Positions 37,256 to 47,215 of a stretch of 64,000 nt of DNA are shown one piece after another (the stretch's first letter is position 1; every line of letters begins with the position of its first letter). The notes beneath the pieces were generated by a model. The model was not told where the DNA came from and searched no databases. It saw only the letters and a list, made by a program, of their open reading frames with translations. The position numbers and the translations under genes are program-made. The stretch is from Mastigias papua. Its lineage: Eukaryota; Cnidaria; Scyphozoa; Rhizostomeae; Mastigiidae. The stretch spans positions 11,996,962 through 12,060,961 of the forward strand of contig OZ025278.1 in assembly GCA_964019165.1 (NCBI GenBank). The letters are read 5' to 3'.

Positions 37256-38944
37256 TCATACAAATGTACCGCCATTTTGTTCCATATTATGTCGAACACT
37301 TTCATCAAAGGTCTTTCGCGCTTTTGATTTTGCGATGGCGAACATAACTTCCGCATCTATAACTTCGCTGTAAGAAGGAAGGTCAGTCTCTTTTAGGTCG
37401 CCTTGCTTCAGATCGACATAATAGCGATAATTGCTGTGTTTTTTATCATCCTGGCCAACAGCTGGGTCCTGAGGTTTGTGTTGTGCCTTTCTGTTTATCA
37501 AAGTAAGTAAAGAGAAGATTGCAAATGCAGAACCGGTTAAGGCTATCGTGAAAATAAATGTTATGGCATTTGTGGCACTATCGTTATCATCCTCTTCAAC
37601 GATTTCATAATTGGATGCTGGGCACACAGCTTCATCTACACCATCAGCACAGTCAGTAACCCCATCACATCTCCATTGGCAATCTATGTAGTGTCCGTTA
37701 GAGCAAGGGAAAAATCGCCTATCTCCGATGTTTACACATTCATCAGCAGATGACTCTAGATTGAGCTTAGCTTGAAAGAATGCCTTGAAGCTTATGCCGT
37801 TGGGGTTTATAGCATTTTTCTTTGTTGTACGTACTATCCTCAAATTGTTTGATGCTGTGGTAAGGTGAAATGGAGGCAATACACTGTCATTGGTGGACCA
37901 CATCAACCCTTTTGCATTCTCGCCCGTTATCTTCGGACCATTGATGTTGTCTTTAATTTCATGCATTCCATCGTAAATCTGAATCTCTTGTCGCTGACCG
38001 GGAACATTCGGTCCCGTTGTATACCTCAAGAATATCAATGAAATGTGATGTCCCTCGGGCACTGTTAATTCCCATTGGCATACCTCTTGTGGAGGTGACA
38101 TAGCTGCGTACGTATGAGGTACCGAGACAGTGCCATATCTTGCTTTGATTTTGCTCTCGCATGGATCAACAAACTCATACGCCATTGAAATTTTTGCCAC
38201 CTCCGATAGCCGGTTTATTTCAAAACTAGGCCGTTTAGTAAACTCAATAATCATGGAATTTCTTGTTGAAATCAAAGAGCCTGCTGGTGCATTTTCCTCA
38301 CAGTAATCTCCGAGTATTCCATTGGGCTCACCATCCTGGACTGTTAGACCCTCAAATATACAGGACCCTGGTGCAAGATAAAACTGAGAAAACGATAGTT
38401 TTACGATTTTGTCTTCTGGAGCCACCAGTTTCCATTTACATTGATGATACTCCTGTGCTAAGTGAACAAATAAGGGCACTTCAATTTCCCCGTTGTCCTC
38501 TGAAATTGTCCCTCCACACTCTGAGTCCTCAAATACAGCAGCAAATCTCGAGATATGTTCTTTTAGCACGATCATTTCCACAGTTAGTTTATTTGAGCGA
38601 GAGAAAATTACGCTGCCCGGTTTCAACACATAGAATCTCCTATTGCTTAACTCTGCATCCGAACCTTCTTTTAAATGCTCAGTGATTACCAGGCTATCAT
38701 TTATGTCTAGTTTTAATTCCTTTATCGTAAGTGCTACTTTGTGGCCAACTTCCATTTCAATGGTCCACGAACAGCTGATAAAGTTCTCTGTTGTCGAATT
38801 CAGCTCGTCCTCTGTTGAGAAATTTAAAATGCCTTTCTTCTCCCTAGCGAAGAACTGTCCACAATGATGCCGCGTTGCGTCTTCACCACTACATCTTCCG
38901 ATAAACAGTGACAGGACAAGCAGAGAAAATATAACGAAGTGCAT
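37256..38944 (-). CDS. Type I membrane protein: three CUB domains, LDLa, transmembrane
   Basis: A single uninterrupted frame of 575 codons. I prefer the second methionine (562 residues), because it starts a clean signal peptide, HFVIFSLLVLSLFIG, cut near CSGED. Numbered from the first methionine, CUB domains cover about 41-152 (CGQFF), 156-271 (ECGGTISEDNG) and 275-404 (CESKIKARYGTV). The LDL-receptor class A repeat spans 416-454, with six cysteines and the calcium-site DGVDE. A transmembrane helix spans 472-496 (AITFIFTIALTGSAFAIF), followed by a roughly 79-residue tail with LPSYSEV, an LPxY-type motif of the kind bound by NEDD4-family WW domains. The architecture recalls NETO and LRP10/12 receptors, but three CUB domains before one LDLa fits neither. 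The lack of introns, beside intron-rich neighbours, hints at an old retrocopy. The ligand is unknown. Confidence 0.9.
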   Translation of the reverse strand: MHFVIFSLLVLSLFIGRCSGEDATRHHCGQFFAREKKGILNFSTEDELNSTTENFISCSWTIEMEVGHKVALTIKELKLDINDSLVITEHLKEGSDAELSNRRFYVLKPGSVIFSRSNKLTVEMIVLKEHISRFAAVFEDSECGGTISEDNGEIEVPLFVHLAQEYHQCKWKLVAPEDKIVKLSFSQFYLAPGSCIFEGLTVQDGEPNGILGDYCEENAPAGSLISTRNSMIIEFTKRPSFEINRLSEVAKISMAYEFVDPCESKIKARYGTVSVPHTYAAMSPPQEVCQWELTVPEGHHISLIFLRYTTGPNVPGQRQEIQIYDGMHEIKDNINGPKITGENAKGLMWSTNDSVLPPFHLTTASNNLRIVRTTKKNAINPNGISFKAFFQAKLNLESSADECVNIGDRRFFPCSNGHYIDCQWRCDGVTDCADGVDEAVCPASNYEIVEEDDNDSATNAITFIFTIALTGSAFAIFSLLTLINRKAQHKPQDPAVGQDDKKHSNYRYYVDLKQGDLKETDLPSYSEVIDAEVMFAIAKSKARKTFDESVRHNMEQNGGTFV

Positions 38945-39689
38945 TTTCTCCTTAAAATGAATTATAGGTATCTGGATATGCACATCAGATAGTTTCTTTG
39001 CCAGAATACTTTATCCCCGATCGCAAAGTTGTCTTGCGACTTCAATTACGTCATGTGAGCTAGTGAAGCGTGCAGAAAGCATTCAAGCACGTAAGGTCTA
39101 CTGGGTAACAATAGGCCTACACTAGCTGGTTCGTGCCTCTCGCAACCTTATATCTTGTGAATGCCAGGCCCATTTGTTAATCTGCAGCATAAAAATAGCT
39201 AGCCCCTTTAAGAAATACCAGATGGGGGTCTGTATTCGTCATACATTCATTGCCCATGTTTGGTCGAATTTGGGTCGGGGGCAAAGAAAGCACATACCGT
39301 TTTTACATCGATAGATAATGTCCTGAGAACTTAGCGCGCTTGTAATGCTCGAGTAAAACTATATAGCTTGATTTTTGGTTGGCTTTTTTGTTGCGAGTTA
39401 TTAATAAGTAGTCATCTTCAACACTTGCTTGAGCCCTTCTCTGTGCTCTGAGTCTAAAAATTATATTTGCTATGAAAATTTGCCTCCGTTTACTACTATC
39501 GACACTATGTTAACAATCTGAAAGATGCCCTGTTAAAGCAATTGTTATTTGCCATCATTTACGTCTGAGCCAAAGAATAGCGTTTTGATTTCTGGCAAAG
39601 AAAAATGGTGTTGTTTTACGCAAGAAGAGGCTAGCCTCTAATTCAGATTTAGTTGCAAGTAAAATGGTGGGTAGGTAGTTGAGTTAAAT
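38945..39689. promoter_or_regulatory. Divergent promoter region between the CUB/LDLa gene and TXNDC15
   Basis: The 745 bp separates two start codons that point away from each other, so it should hold both promoters and 5' untranslated regions. A TATA-like ACTATATAGC lies near 39358. A short upstream ATG frame (39664, stop after four codons) precedes the TXNDC15 start. There are no repeats. No transcription start can be placed from sequence alone. Confidence 0.5.
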
Positions 39690-41844
39690 ATGTTGATAGA
39701 TAGCACGGAAAACAAGCTGGTTGCGTTGTTGATGGCGCTTTTATTATGTAGATTTTCATGTACAGAAACTTCAAATGCCTACGATGCCAGTAAAGTGGAG
39801 ACTGCAACAAAAAGCAATGTCGGAGATGAAGAGGCGGTTGAGGATACAAAGGCACCCTTGAGTTCAGAAAGACCTGACGGTATGTTCACTCTTTGTGTCT
39901 GACTAACTTTTTGAAATTTCCCCCCAAGTTTGTATAGTAGTTTCGTGCTATATTGAAATCAATGCTGTTGTATCTTTGCAGTAAATTAAATAGTGAAATA
40001 ATCTACTGGCAAGATAGATTCTGTGCCTCTTTACATCTTAGATAAACATAGCACTAGTAGCTAGCTTTGAAGGTCTCCTTAGACAAGCAACAGCCAAGTT
40101 TGATGCTGAATAACTTATTCATGCAAGAGCTATAGGTCTACTTTTCCTTATAACCTCTACCCCAGAAAACGTATCAACGTTTAAAATATGAAACTGCAAA
40201 ATGTATTGTTAAAACCAAAACAGTGTTATTAAGTGGCACAGGGAAGAATTCCTCATGCACTTCAAAGAGTATGGTCTGGGTAGAATGGTAGTGATTTCAC
40301 ATATCATTTTCATTTCATTTTAGGTTATGTTTGTTAAAGCAGATTGTGCTAGATAGGCTGCAAATAAATGCTGTCTATGTGTTAAAGATACATCAAAATT
40401 GCAGATTTTATGCAGATGAATACATGCTGTAAATGAGTAAATAATGATCCTCTGCATAGGAGCTGCCCTTTCCCAAGCAAGGGCACCCTGAGAATATGAA
40501 CATATGTATTTGTGTATATGAACAGATTATAGTCATGCAGGGGTGCTTATTTGAACCCACCATTTAAGCAACTTAAATAGTTTACTGTAACCATATAATC
40601 AGACTAAATGTTGCAAAAACTACTTGAAGATTGAATATGCAAGTGATAAAGTACCTCAGGCTGTTCAGTCATCTATGGTTTCCCATTTTATTATTATCTT
40701 TTCATTATATACAGGGCTGGAAACAGTTGAAAAGAAAATTAAAGGATTTGTCAATGAGACATCAGCTGCTGATGAGAGAAATTCATCACAACTAAATGGA
40801 CATCTTTGGTCTGTGAATTCTACATTAGAAGCTGCTGAAAATGGTTCATGCACATCTGAAGATTGTAATGCACCACCAAAACCTAGATGGAATTGTAGCC
40901 TGATGTCATTATTTGGTGAAAATGAAGAACCAAAAGTAGTGATTTTGAAAAACGAAACTGAGCTGACTAAAATCATTTCAATGTCAAATGAAAGTCAGAG
41001 CTGTTTTCTACTTTACTTCTTTGTCAATTGGTGTGAATTTTGTGCTGAGTTTTCTGTTGAGATAAATGCTATTGGAAGGAGCTTTTATGGCCTGCCTGTT
41101 ATAGCTGTTGATGCATACACTCTGTCAAGGTAGACTACAGTCTTTCTCATCAAATAAGTAATATTGTTAATGAAAATTTTGAAAAGTTATTTATGCCAAA
41201 TCCTTTTTATTCCTAATTGCAGTGGTTACATGTCTGATGAAAGCTGTTTAATGTTACATATTCTGTAAATCATTCTGTGATTCCAAATTGAGTTTTGATT
41301 AATAGGTTATCACATAAGCAAATCAATGAATAAAAGAACATATGAACTAAAGTTTGGTATGAGACAATAACCAACACCAGTAGGATATGATCTTTCAACC
41401 CTCAACTTTGTACTTCAAATGGTCTACCACTGAGCCATCTTGTCAATGGGTAAATTTATGAATGAGTGATTGAATATACAACTGAATGAATGAATAAATT
41501 ACTTAATGAATAGGCAAGTGATTTAGTGATTGAGTGAATCAGTCACAATATTTACATTCTGAACTAATTGAAGTATCAGGAAATGATTTTGTTAATAGCT
41601 TGTTGGCCTATGTTTTGAATCATACATTGGCCAGCAGTTCAGCCAAATGTCTAATGGTATAGTTTGTACAGATCTTTTAGCAAAACTTGTGGCAAAATGT
41701 ATACATTGTCAGTTTAGCTATTTGGTATAAGTAGTGACCTGGGCAGAAATTTGGGTTGCACATCTGTATCAGTGTGTGCTATTTGAAGTATAATGTTACA
41801 TTTTCTACTGATTGAGCAAAATGCTGATGTTAATTGATTTATCA

Positions 41845-41911
<67 letters not shown>

Positions 41912-42578
41912 CTTGGAGTATATCTCATACTTATTTGCTAGCTAGCATAATCAATTTATGTTTGATTAATTAATGAAATGTATCCGTAAACTGTATAGGT
42001 CTTTGATTAATTGATTGACTGATTGATTGGTTGATTGATTGATTGATTGACTGATTGATGAATTATGCTTTTGGCCAATCATGTAGGCATAATGGCTGGC
42101 TGGCTGGCTAATGGGCTGGCTAGCTGGCTGATGGGCTGGCTAGCTGGCTGATGGGCTGGCTAGCTGGCTGATGGGCTGGCTAGCTGGCTGATGGGCTGGC
42201 TAGTTGGCTGATGGGGTGAGTGGCCAAGTGGTTCAGTTGGCTTCCGTTAGCTAGCTGAAGTTAAACTTGGCTGTGCTAGGTTAGCAACTGGAAGGGCGAC
42301 TATCCAGAAAAACGACCAAAGCAACTCACTCCACCGTCCTTCGGAAGGAACGTTAAACTAGGGGTCCCATGCCTGGATGCGGCATGCACAGTAGGCCTAA
42401 ATTAGCTGAAAATGCTAGATATAACAGCCTACTCAAAATAAAGTAAACAACAACAACAACAATGGGCTGGCTAGCTGGCTGATGGGCTAGCTGATGGGCT
42501 GGCTGGCTGATGGGCTGGCTGGCTGATGGGCTGGCTGGCTGATGGGCTGGCTGGCTGGCTGGCTTGCTGGCTGGCTTG

Positions 42579-42658
<80 letters not shown>

Positions 42659-44338
42659 TTGATTGATTGATTTTTTGTGTTTTAGTTGATGAGTTCAGAA
42701 TTGATTCATTGATTTGCCATCTAATTTGTCAATTTATTTGTCAGCAAATATGACTGAAATGCTACCCAGGGATTGAGTTGTAACCAATTTTTCTTACATT
42801 TGTGGTTTTTACTTGCTTAGCTTGTTATAGCTACAAGACTCTTAGTCATTACATTTTTTATGCACACACAAGGCCATTGAATTTCAGCATTGCTGGCAAG
42901 TTTGGTATTACTGGTGTCCCTTGTTTGATATTATTCCATGATGGTAGACCAGTTGCCAAATTCAACAAAAGTAGAGCTTTGCAGAGCATCGAAGACTTCA
43001 TTACTAATTCAACGGGTAACTATGTTGCATATGATAAGTAATTTGGACAAACAAAAGCTTGAGTTTGTTTTGTTTATCATGTCGCATTTTGCTTTGCTTC
43101 TATTGCCTAAGCTTTTTGATTGCACATTTTCATTGCCAGAGTGTCATTGTCAAACATTAATGATTTGCAAAACAATTTTTGCAATTAGAGGAGAATGGCA
43201 TTATCAATATGCCTGTTTCATTTGTCGAAGCAGCTGGATCAAGCAGTCAGTCGACGTTTAGCTTTCAGTTTGATTTATGAATTGATAAGATCATTACTTA
43301 AACGAGATTGAAATGAATTTCTCAAACAATAGACTTACAGGTCTGCGAGGCCTGAAAGACAAGAAAATTCTTAAAGTATTCACAATACTTTTTGCAGTGC
43401 AAACAAAATTCAGCAGAATGACCGAGAATAACTGTATTTTCAAAGGGATGCCCTCTTTATTCCTACACTTTTCACGTTGTTTATGTTAGTGTTGTTTATG
43501 TTGGATGTTAGTGTTTTTCATATCTTAAGCCATTTTGCAGAGCTTTCGAGTTTAAAACTGAATGTGACTGAAATTTTGTTTATGCAGTATCCAATAATTT
43601 ATCGGTGCCTTCTGGCATCCTTAGATTGGCTTGGGATACATCACCATTCACTGCTGGGAGCTGGTGGGTCACTGGTGCCTCGCGAAGTAGGATTCACCGC
43701 GCTCACGGGACAAAGGGGCAAAGGGCAGACTTCCCCAAGCCCTGAACCGATGTGGGGTCCCGCATCAGTTATGACATGTTTCTTTGTTGATAGCAATAAC
43801 TTTCAAATTTCTCATTTTCAATTTTTGTTAGTAAGACACCAGGAGTAAGTGAGATTTGTTTGAGAATGTAAGATGGCCCATATGGGGTAGTCTCGCCCTC
43901 ACTGCATTAGACTTGAGAGCTATGCATACTGTCGATGACAAATTAAGGAGTCGTGCACCGGTTCAATGAGAGTTTAATTTCATGTTGGCCATAAGACCAC
44001 TGGGATTTTCATGGTTTGAAGTACGTAGATGGCATTTCTGAAAAATTATATTTGTTGTCATTGTAGCTTCCTGTAGTTTTCCATCTTTCCTATTGCTGTA
44101 TTTTCTTTTCATCAAAGGTATTGTAGCCAACAGAAGCGTTGAAATTCATGATGCAGATTTTGCTGGTCCCTTGCCAACAAAAGTTGAAACACACGGTGAC
44201 ATTTATCTTATACTCTCCGTTTTTTCAATGGCGCTAATTTTGTTTATTAATCTTTGCTTCACTGATAGGGTTAGTACCTTCTGTTTATCTTATGTTAATA
44301 GGTTTAAGGAATGGGCTGTTCATCAGAAAAGGGATTAA
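39690..44338 (+). CDS. TXNDC15: Thioredoxin domain-containing protein 15
   Basis: Four exons, 39690-39879, 40715-41129, 42888-43015 and 44118-44338, total 954 nt (317 residues). TXNDC15 is a membrane-anchored thioredoxin-fold protein of the secretory pathway; human mutations cause a ciliopathy (Meckel type). Seen here: an N-terminal signal sequence (LVALLMALLLCRFSC), an acidic, N-glycosylation-rich spacer, and the thioredoxin fold with NWCEFCAEF (cysteines 170 and 173), VIAVDAYT and the cis-proline motif GVPCLILFHDG (Pro213). One transmembrane helix lies at about 273-292. The exon 3 acceptor after TTTCAG at 42887 gives the same DxxxxxxxxxxFG spacing as the human protein; the alternative after 42872 adds five residues. 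The C-terminus matches human in IGPLP-like (AGPLPTKVETHGD) and membrane segments. Exon 3 is preceded by a large repeat-filled intron. Confidence 0.9.
41384..41453 (-). repeat. tRNA-like sequence, probable SINE head or tRNA pseudogene
   Basis: On the minus strand this reads ATGGCTCAGTGGTAGACCATT and, about 30 bp later, GAGGGTTGAAAGATCATATCC. The first part is a near-perfect A box, and the second has the position of a B box. It resembles a cysteine-type tRNA, but the stem partners do not pair, so it is not a functional tRNA gene. It lies in TXNDC15 intron 2. Confidence 0.5.
41846..42060. repeat. (GATT)n microsatellite, two blocks
   Basis: A pure GATT block at 41846-41911 and a second, less regular one at 42003-42060, in TXNDC15 intron 2. 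Confidence 0.95.
42093..42663. repeat. CTGG-based minisatellite split by a SINE
   Basis: Left part (42093-42215): 20-bp units CTGGCTGATGGGCTGGCTAG. Right part (42462-42663): the same units decaying into pure CTGG repeats. The two parts are separated by unrelated 245-bp sequence, described as a SINE. In TXNDC15 intron 2. Confidence 0.92.
42216..42460 (+). mobile_element. tRNA-derived SINE inserted in the CTGG minisatellite
   Basis: The head has a serine/leucine-tRNA-like A box (GAGTGGCCAAGTGGTTCAG). The body contains CCTTCGGAAGGAACGTTAAA followed by GGGGTCCCATG, which resembles a 3' block shared by several invertebrate SINEs as I recall. It ends in (AAC)n. ATGGG occurs at both junctions, but that is also part of the host repeat, so the target duplication is uncertain. 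Confidence 0.6.
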
Positions 44339-44491
44339 TGCTCTTAAATTAAGTTAGTGCCTATAGTTTCCCCTTCTTTAGTTAACTGTTGAAATTGTCT
44401 GTCCTGTTGATAGTACGTAAATTTTTTGCATTCAAGAATGTCTCATCGGGAGATTTCTCTTGACTATGAGTCCCATGTTACAGGCGACGTT

Positions 44492-44749
44492 CAGGGTTCT
44501 TAGGAAGCTGGGAAACCTAGAAAGGTCAGGGAATTAGATTTGAGTTCATTGAAAACCTGGAAAGCCTGGAAAAGTCAGGGAAGTTTTTCACATTCATTTG
44601 TTTTTGCTCCTTCATTATGGGTACATATTCCAAATCATTTCCTTGGTCCTTCGAAACTGCTGGGAAAGATGTGAAAAACATTTTAAAAGTTCGATCTGGA
44701 AAACCGAAAAATTCAGTTAATTTTTTTGAAAAACAACCTGAGAACCCTG
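44492..44749. mobile_element. MITE family C, copy 1 (hAT-like ends)
   Basis: A 258-bp element with 13-bp inverted ends, CAGGGTTCTTAGG and CCTGAGAACCCTG (one mismatch). The inside carries CTGGAAAGCCTGGAAAAGTC, TTTTTGCTCC and CTTGGTCC, all repeated in the copy at 45146-45438. The 8-bp flanks do not match, so the insertion is old or rearranged. It lies just after TXNDC15, possibly in its 3' untranslated region. Confidence 0.65.
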
Positions 44750-45145
44750 AGTCTGTATAGCAGTCGAAGGAGAAAATATTATTATGAAGAGTAGACAAGT
44801 GAAAGACTGTGTTCGGTCGTAATATCCATGCCTTATTTTCTATGAACAATAGAACTGTTTAGTGTTGATAAAAATGCAAAGAGACATTTACGTATTTATG
44901 TTGCCAAATTTTAACTCGTCTTGTACTAGAAAATTCTTTTCTAAGTGTGTACTTTTGTCTTCTCCTTTATCGTTATAATTTGCTTACTTACAATGTGAGA
45001 AACAACTGTTCTGTCAATCAAATTTCCTTTCACGAAGCAGATTTGCCATACGCATGCATGTTTCCAGTTGGTAGTAATGATTTCGGTTAGGATAGAATTT
45101 CAGGATGATTGAATAATAGCCGTATTTTAGATAGTCTGTTCTTTC

Positions 45146-45438
45146 CAAGGCTCGCAGGAGTCTGAAAAACCTGGACAACTTAGGCAAATCAGAAAGATTA
45201 AATTTGAAGTCAAGGACGAACTGGAAAATTTGGGAAAGTCAGGGAATTTTCTCTAGTCAGGGAATATTTTCACACTCATTGTTTTTGCTCCTTTTTTATT
45301 GGTACGTACGCTGAATCGTTTTCTTGGTCCGTCGCAAACTTCTGGGGAAAATGGGAAAACGCCTGGGAAATTGAGAGTTTGATGTGGAAAACCTGGACGA
45401 GTAAATGAATTTTCTTGAAAAAGGTCCTCAGATCCCTG
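45146..45438. mobile_element. MITE family C, copy 2
   Basis: A more diverged relative of 44492-44749 in the same orientation. It shares AAACCTGGACAACTTAGG, AAAGTCAGGGAATTTTC, TTTTTGCTCC, TTGGTCCGTCGCAAACT and the closing AAGGTCCTCAGATCCCTG. The ends are eroded. Confidence 0.55.
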
Positions 45439-45512
45439 ATTTTCGTTGTAGTTTAAATGTTAACATATTCTGAGATATGTTTATAGAAATTAAATTGTGA
45501 ACCAACACCTGA

Positions 45513-45518
45513 AATAAA
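45513..45518 (+). terminator. Candidate TXNDC15 polyadenylation signal
   Basis: The first clear AATAAA downstream of the TXNDC15 stop, about 1.2 kb away. Use of it would place both MITE family C copies in the 3' untranslated region. A non-canonical signal nearer the stop is possible. Confidence 0.3.
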
Positions 45519-45938
45519 TGTACTTTTCTAGACAACTATTTAGCAGACACTGAGTGTTTATACGCGGAGCCTGAAGGTGAATTTTCTGGGATCACGCCCA
45601 TTTCCTAAATGAAACGCTTGTTTACTGTGATATACTTCCATGCGTTTGCTCCGTTTGCATGAAAATTTGACATCTTCACTGCCCATTAGTTCTTGCACCT
45701 CTAATTTTTATTTTCAACATCAGTATGTGAAATTTCAAGACCGGTACTAGTGGTCAAGTTGACTGTTGTTTTAGGGCCTGTTCATTATGTAAATTATTGT
45801 GCAGCGACTATTAAACTCTGTCGATGAAGTAGATGTGGTTTTGCGCCTGGTTTAGTTTCATTGGTTGGGTCAATCTATTTTGTAGTTATTTAGCTTTTGC
45901 ATGGACGCTTATACTTCTCCGTGCAACCAGAGTTGCTA

Positions 45939-46412
45939 TCATGACAGAGCTGCCTTGAGCTGAATATCCGGATTAGGCAAGTCGGCCTGCATTTTCGAAT
46001 CTTCATTGGAGACATTTATTTCTGAATCCGAGAACCTGGCCGGTTTTATTTCATTATTTCTTTGCAGCAGCACATCCAATTTCTGGCACTGAGTGTGGAT
46101 TTTTCTGGTCGCCCCAGCACAGTAGGAGTATGAATTATGCAAACCCTTTGTAAATTTTTGTCTTTTGATGCTGTCAATGTAGGATAAAGATTCCTTATCT
46201 CTCCATATGGAAATAGGTTGTCCATGTTGCAAGTCATTCTCAAAAACACCGCTTCGCTCATCTTGTGTTTGGATGGATTTATTGGAAGTAGACAGCTTAT
46301 GGTTGTACTGAGTCATTAGACAAATCAAGTAATTGTTAAAATTTTCAAATAGAGCTTGTTGCTTCCATAGAGTTATAATGAATTCACCAGAAAGAAATCC
46401 CCAATGATAAGA
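45939..46412 (-). other. Unassigned open frame, minus strand
   Basis: An open stretch of about 150 codons; the part from the first methionine is 129 codons. It reads MICLMTQYNHKLSTSNKS near its start and ends IQLKAALS. The composition is polar and not repeat-like. I recognise no family. It could be a terminal exon of a minus-strand gene whose other exons lie in the 46-60 kb stretch, but no partner exon was found there. Confidence 0.25.
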
Positions 46413-46889
46413 GTTTTATAAACTGTAGCTATAGCAACCAAGGAGTACTGTCTAGGTGGCGTTGTATGCAATGAATAAGTAATCAATTCTCTATCTCTAC
46501 GCACTATTTTAGATGACAATATGAGTCTATCTTTTGGTCTTTGTATGCCCCGATCTAGTTCCAAGTTTGCATATGGTGTTTATAGATTCAAAATTAAATC
46601 CGAATGGATCAGAAAGATGCACCGGACATGCATCTAGTCAGACCAAGAAAGTGTGAATATGCAAATCTTGACTGCAAAATAATCAAAGCCAGTCAGCGTG
46701 TTCTATAGCCGATTCTTGACTTTCCTACAATAGAATATTTAGGAGTCGAACATCTGTACCTCTCTTAAAAATGATACCAGTTAAGTATTAAGCTTTGACA
46801 GTAAGGCAATCACCACTTGTCTGAACCGGTTACCAATTGCTCACGACCTGACTTCTCCATTACACGCCTTTTTTATATGAATATGAAAG

Positions 46890-47215
46890 CTTAATATTGC
46901 TGAGATTTGAGAATAATTTAGGAATAATGCAAAGCTCAAGCTTAGGTATTTTGTTTATTTGGGTTTTCTTTACAAAAAAACCAGCGTGAGCTGCACTTAT
47001 CCAGTCTGGGAGTCATAATGCTATGATGCCACTCAAACATCTTTGGGGAGTGTCAGTTGTACATTTTTCAAAATAAGAATATAGTCTATACGAGTATTAA
47101 TGCTCAAAATCACAAAAATTTAAGAATAATTTAAGAATGTTCTTAAGCTCAAAAGCAAAACATCTTACGAATATCGAGGCTCAGCAAAACATTAGGTATT
47201 CTAATCATAAACAAT
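46890..47215. repeat. Dispersed repeat family D (TTTAAGAATA... motifs)
   Basis: Two adjacent partial copies. Marks are CAAAAATTTAAGAATAATTT, CTTAAGCTCAAA and AATATCGAGGCTCAGCAAAA followed by TAGGTATTC. The same order occurs at 55325-55505, and inverted derivatives at 56525-56660 and 57530-57880. No terminal repeats can be fixed. Confidence 0.55.

Noticed and set aside
36967..37356. 129-codon minus-strand frame overlapping the 3' end of the CUB/LDLa gene
   Set aside because: It is in another frame of the same strand, has no motifs and lies mostly in the probable 3' untranslated region.
38263..38867. Plus-strand frames antisense to the CUB/LDLa gene
   Set aside because: They are shadows of the long minus-strand coding frame.
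41384..41453. Functional tRNA gene on the minus strand
   Set aside because: The A box is good, but the acceptor and T stems do not pair and the B box is degraded.
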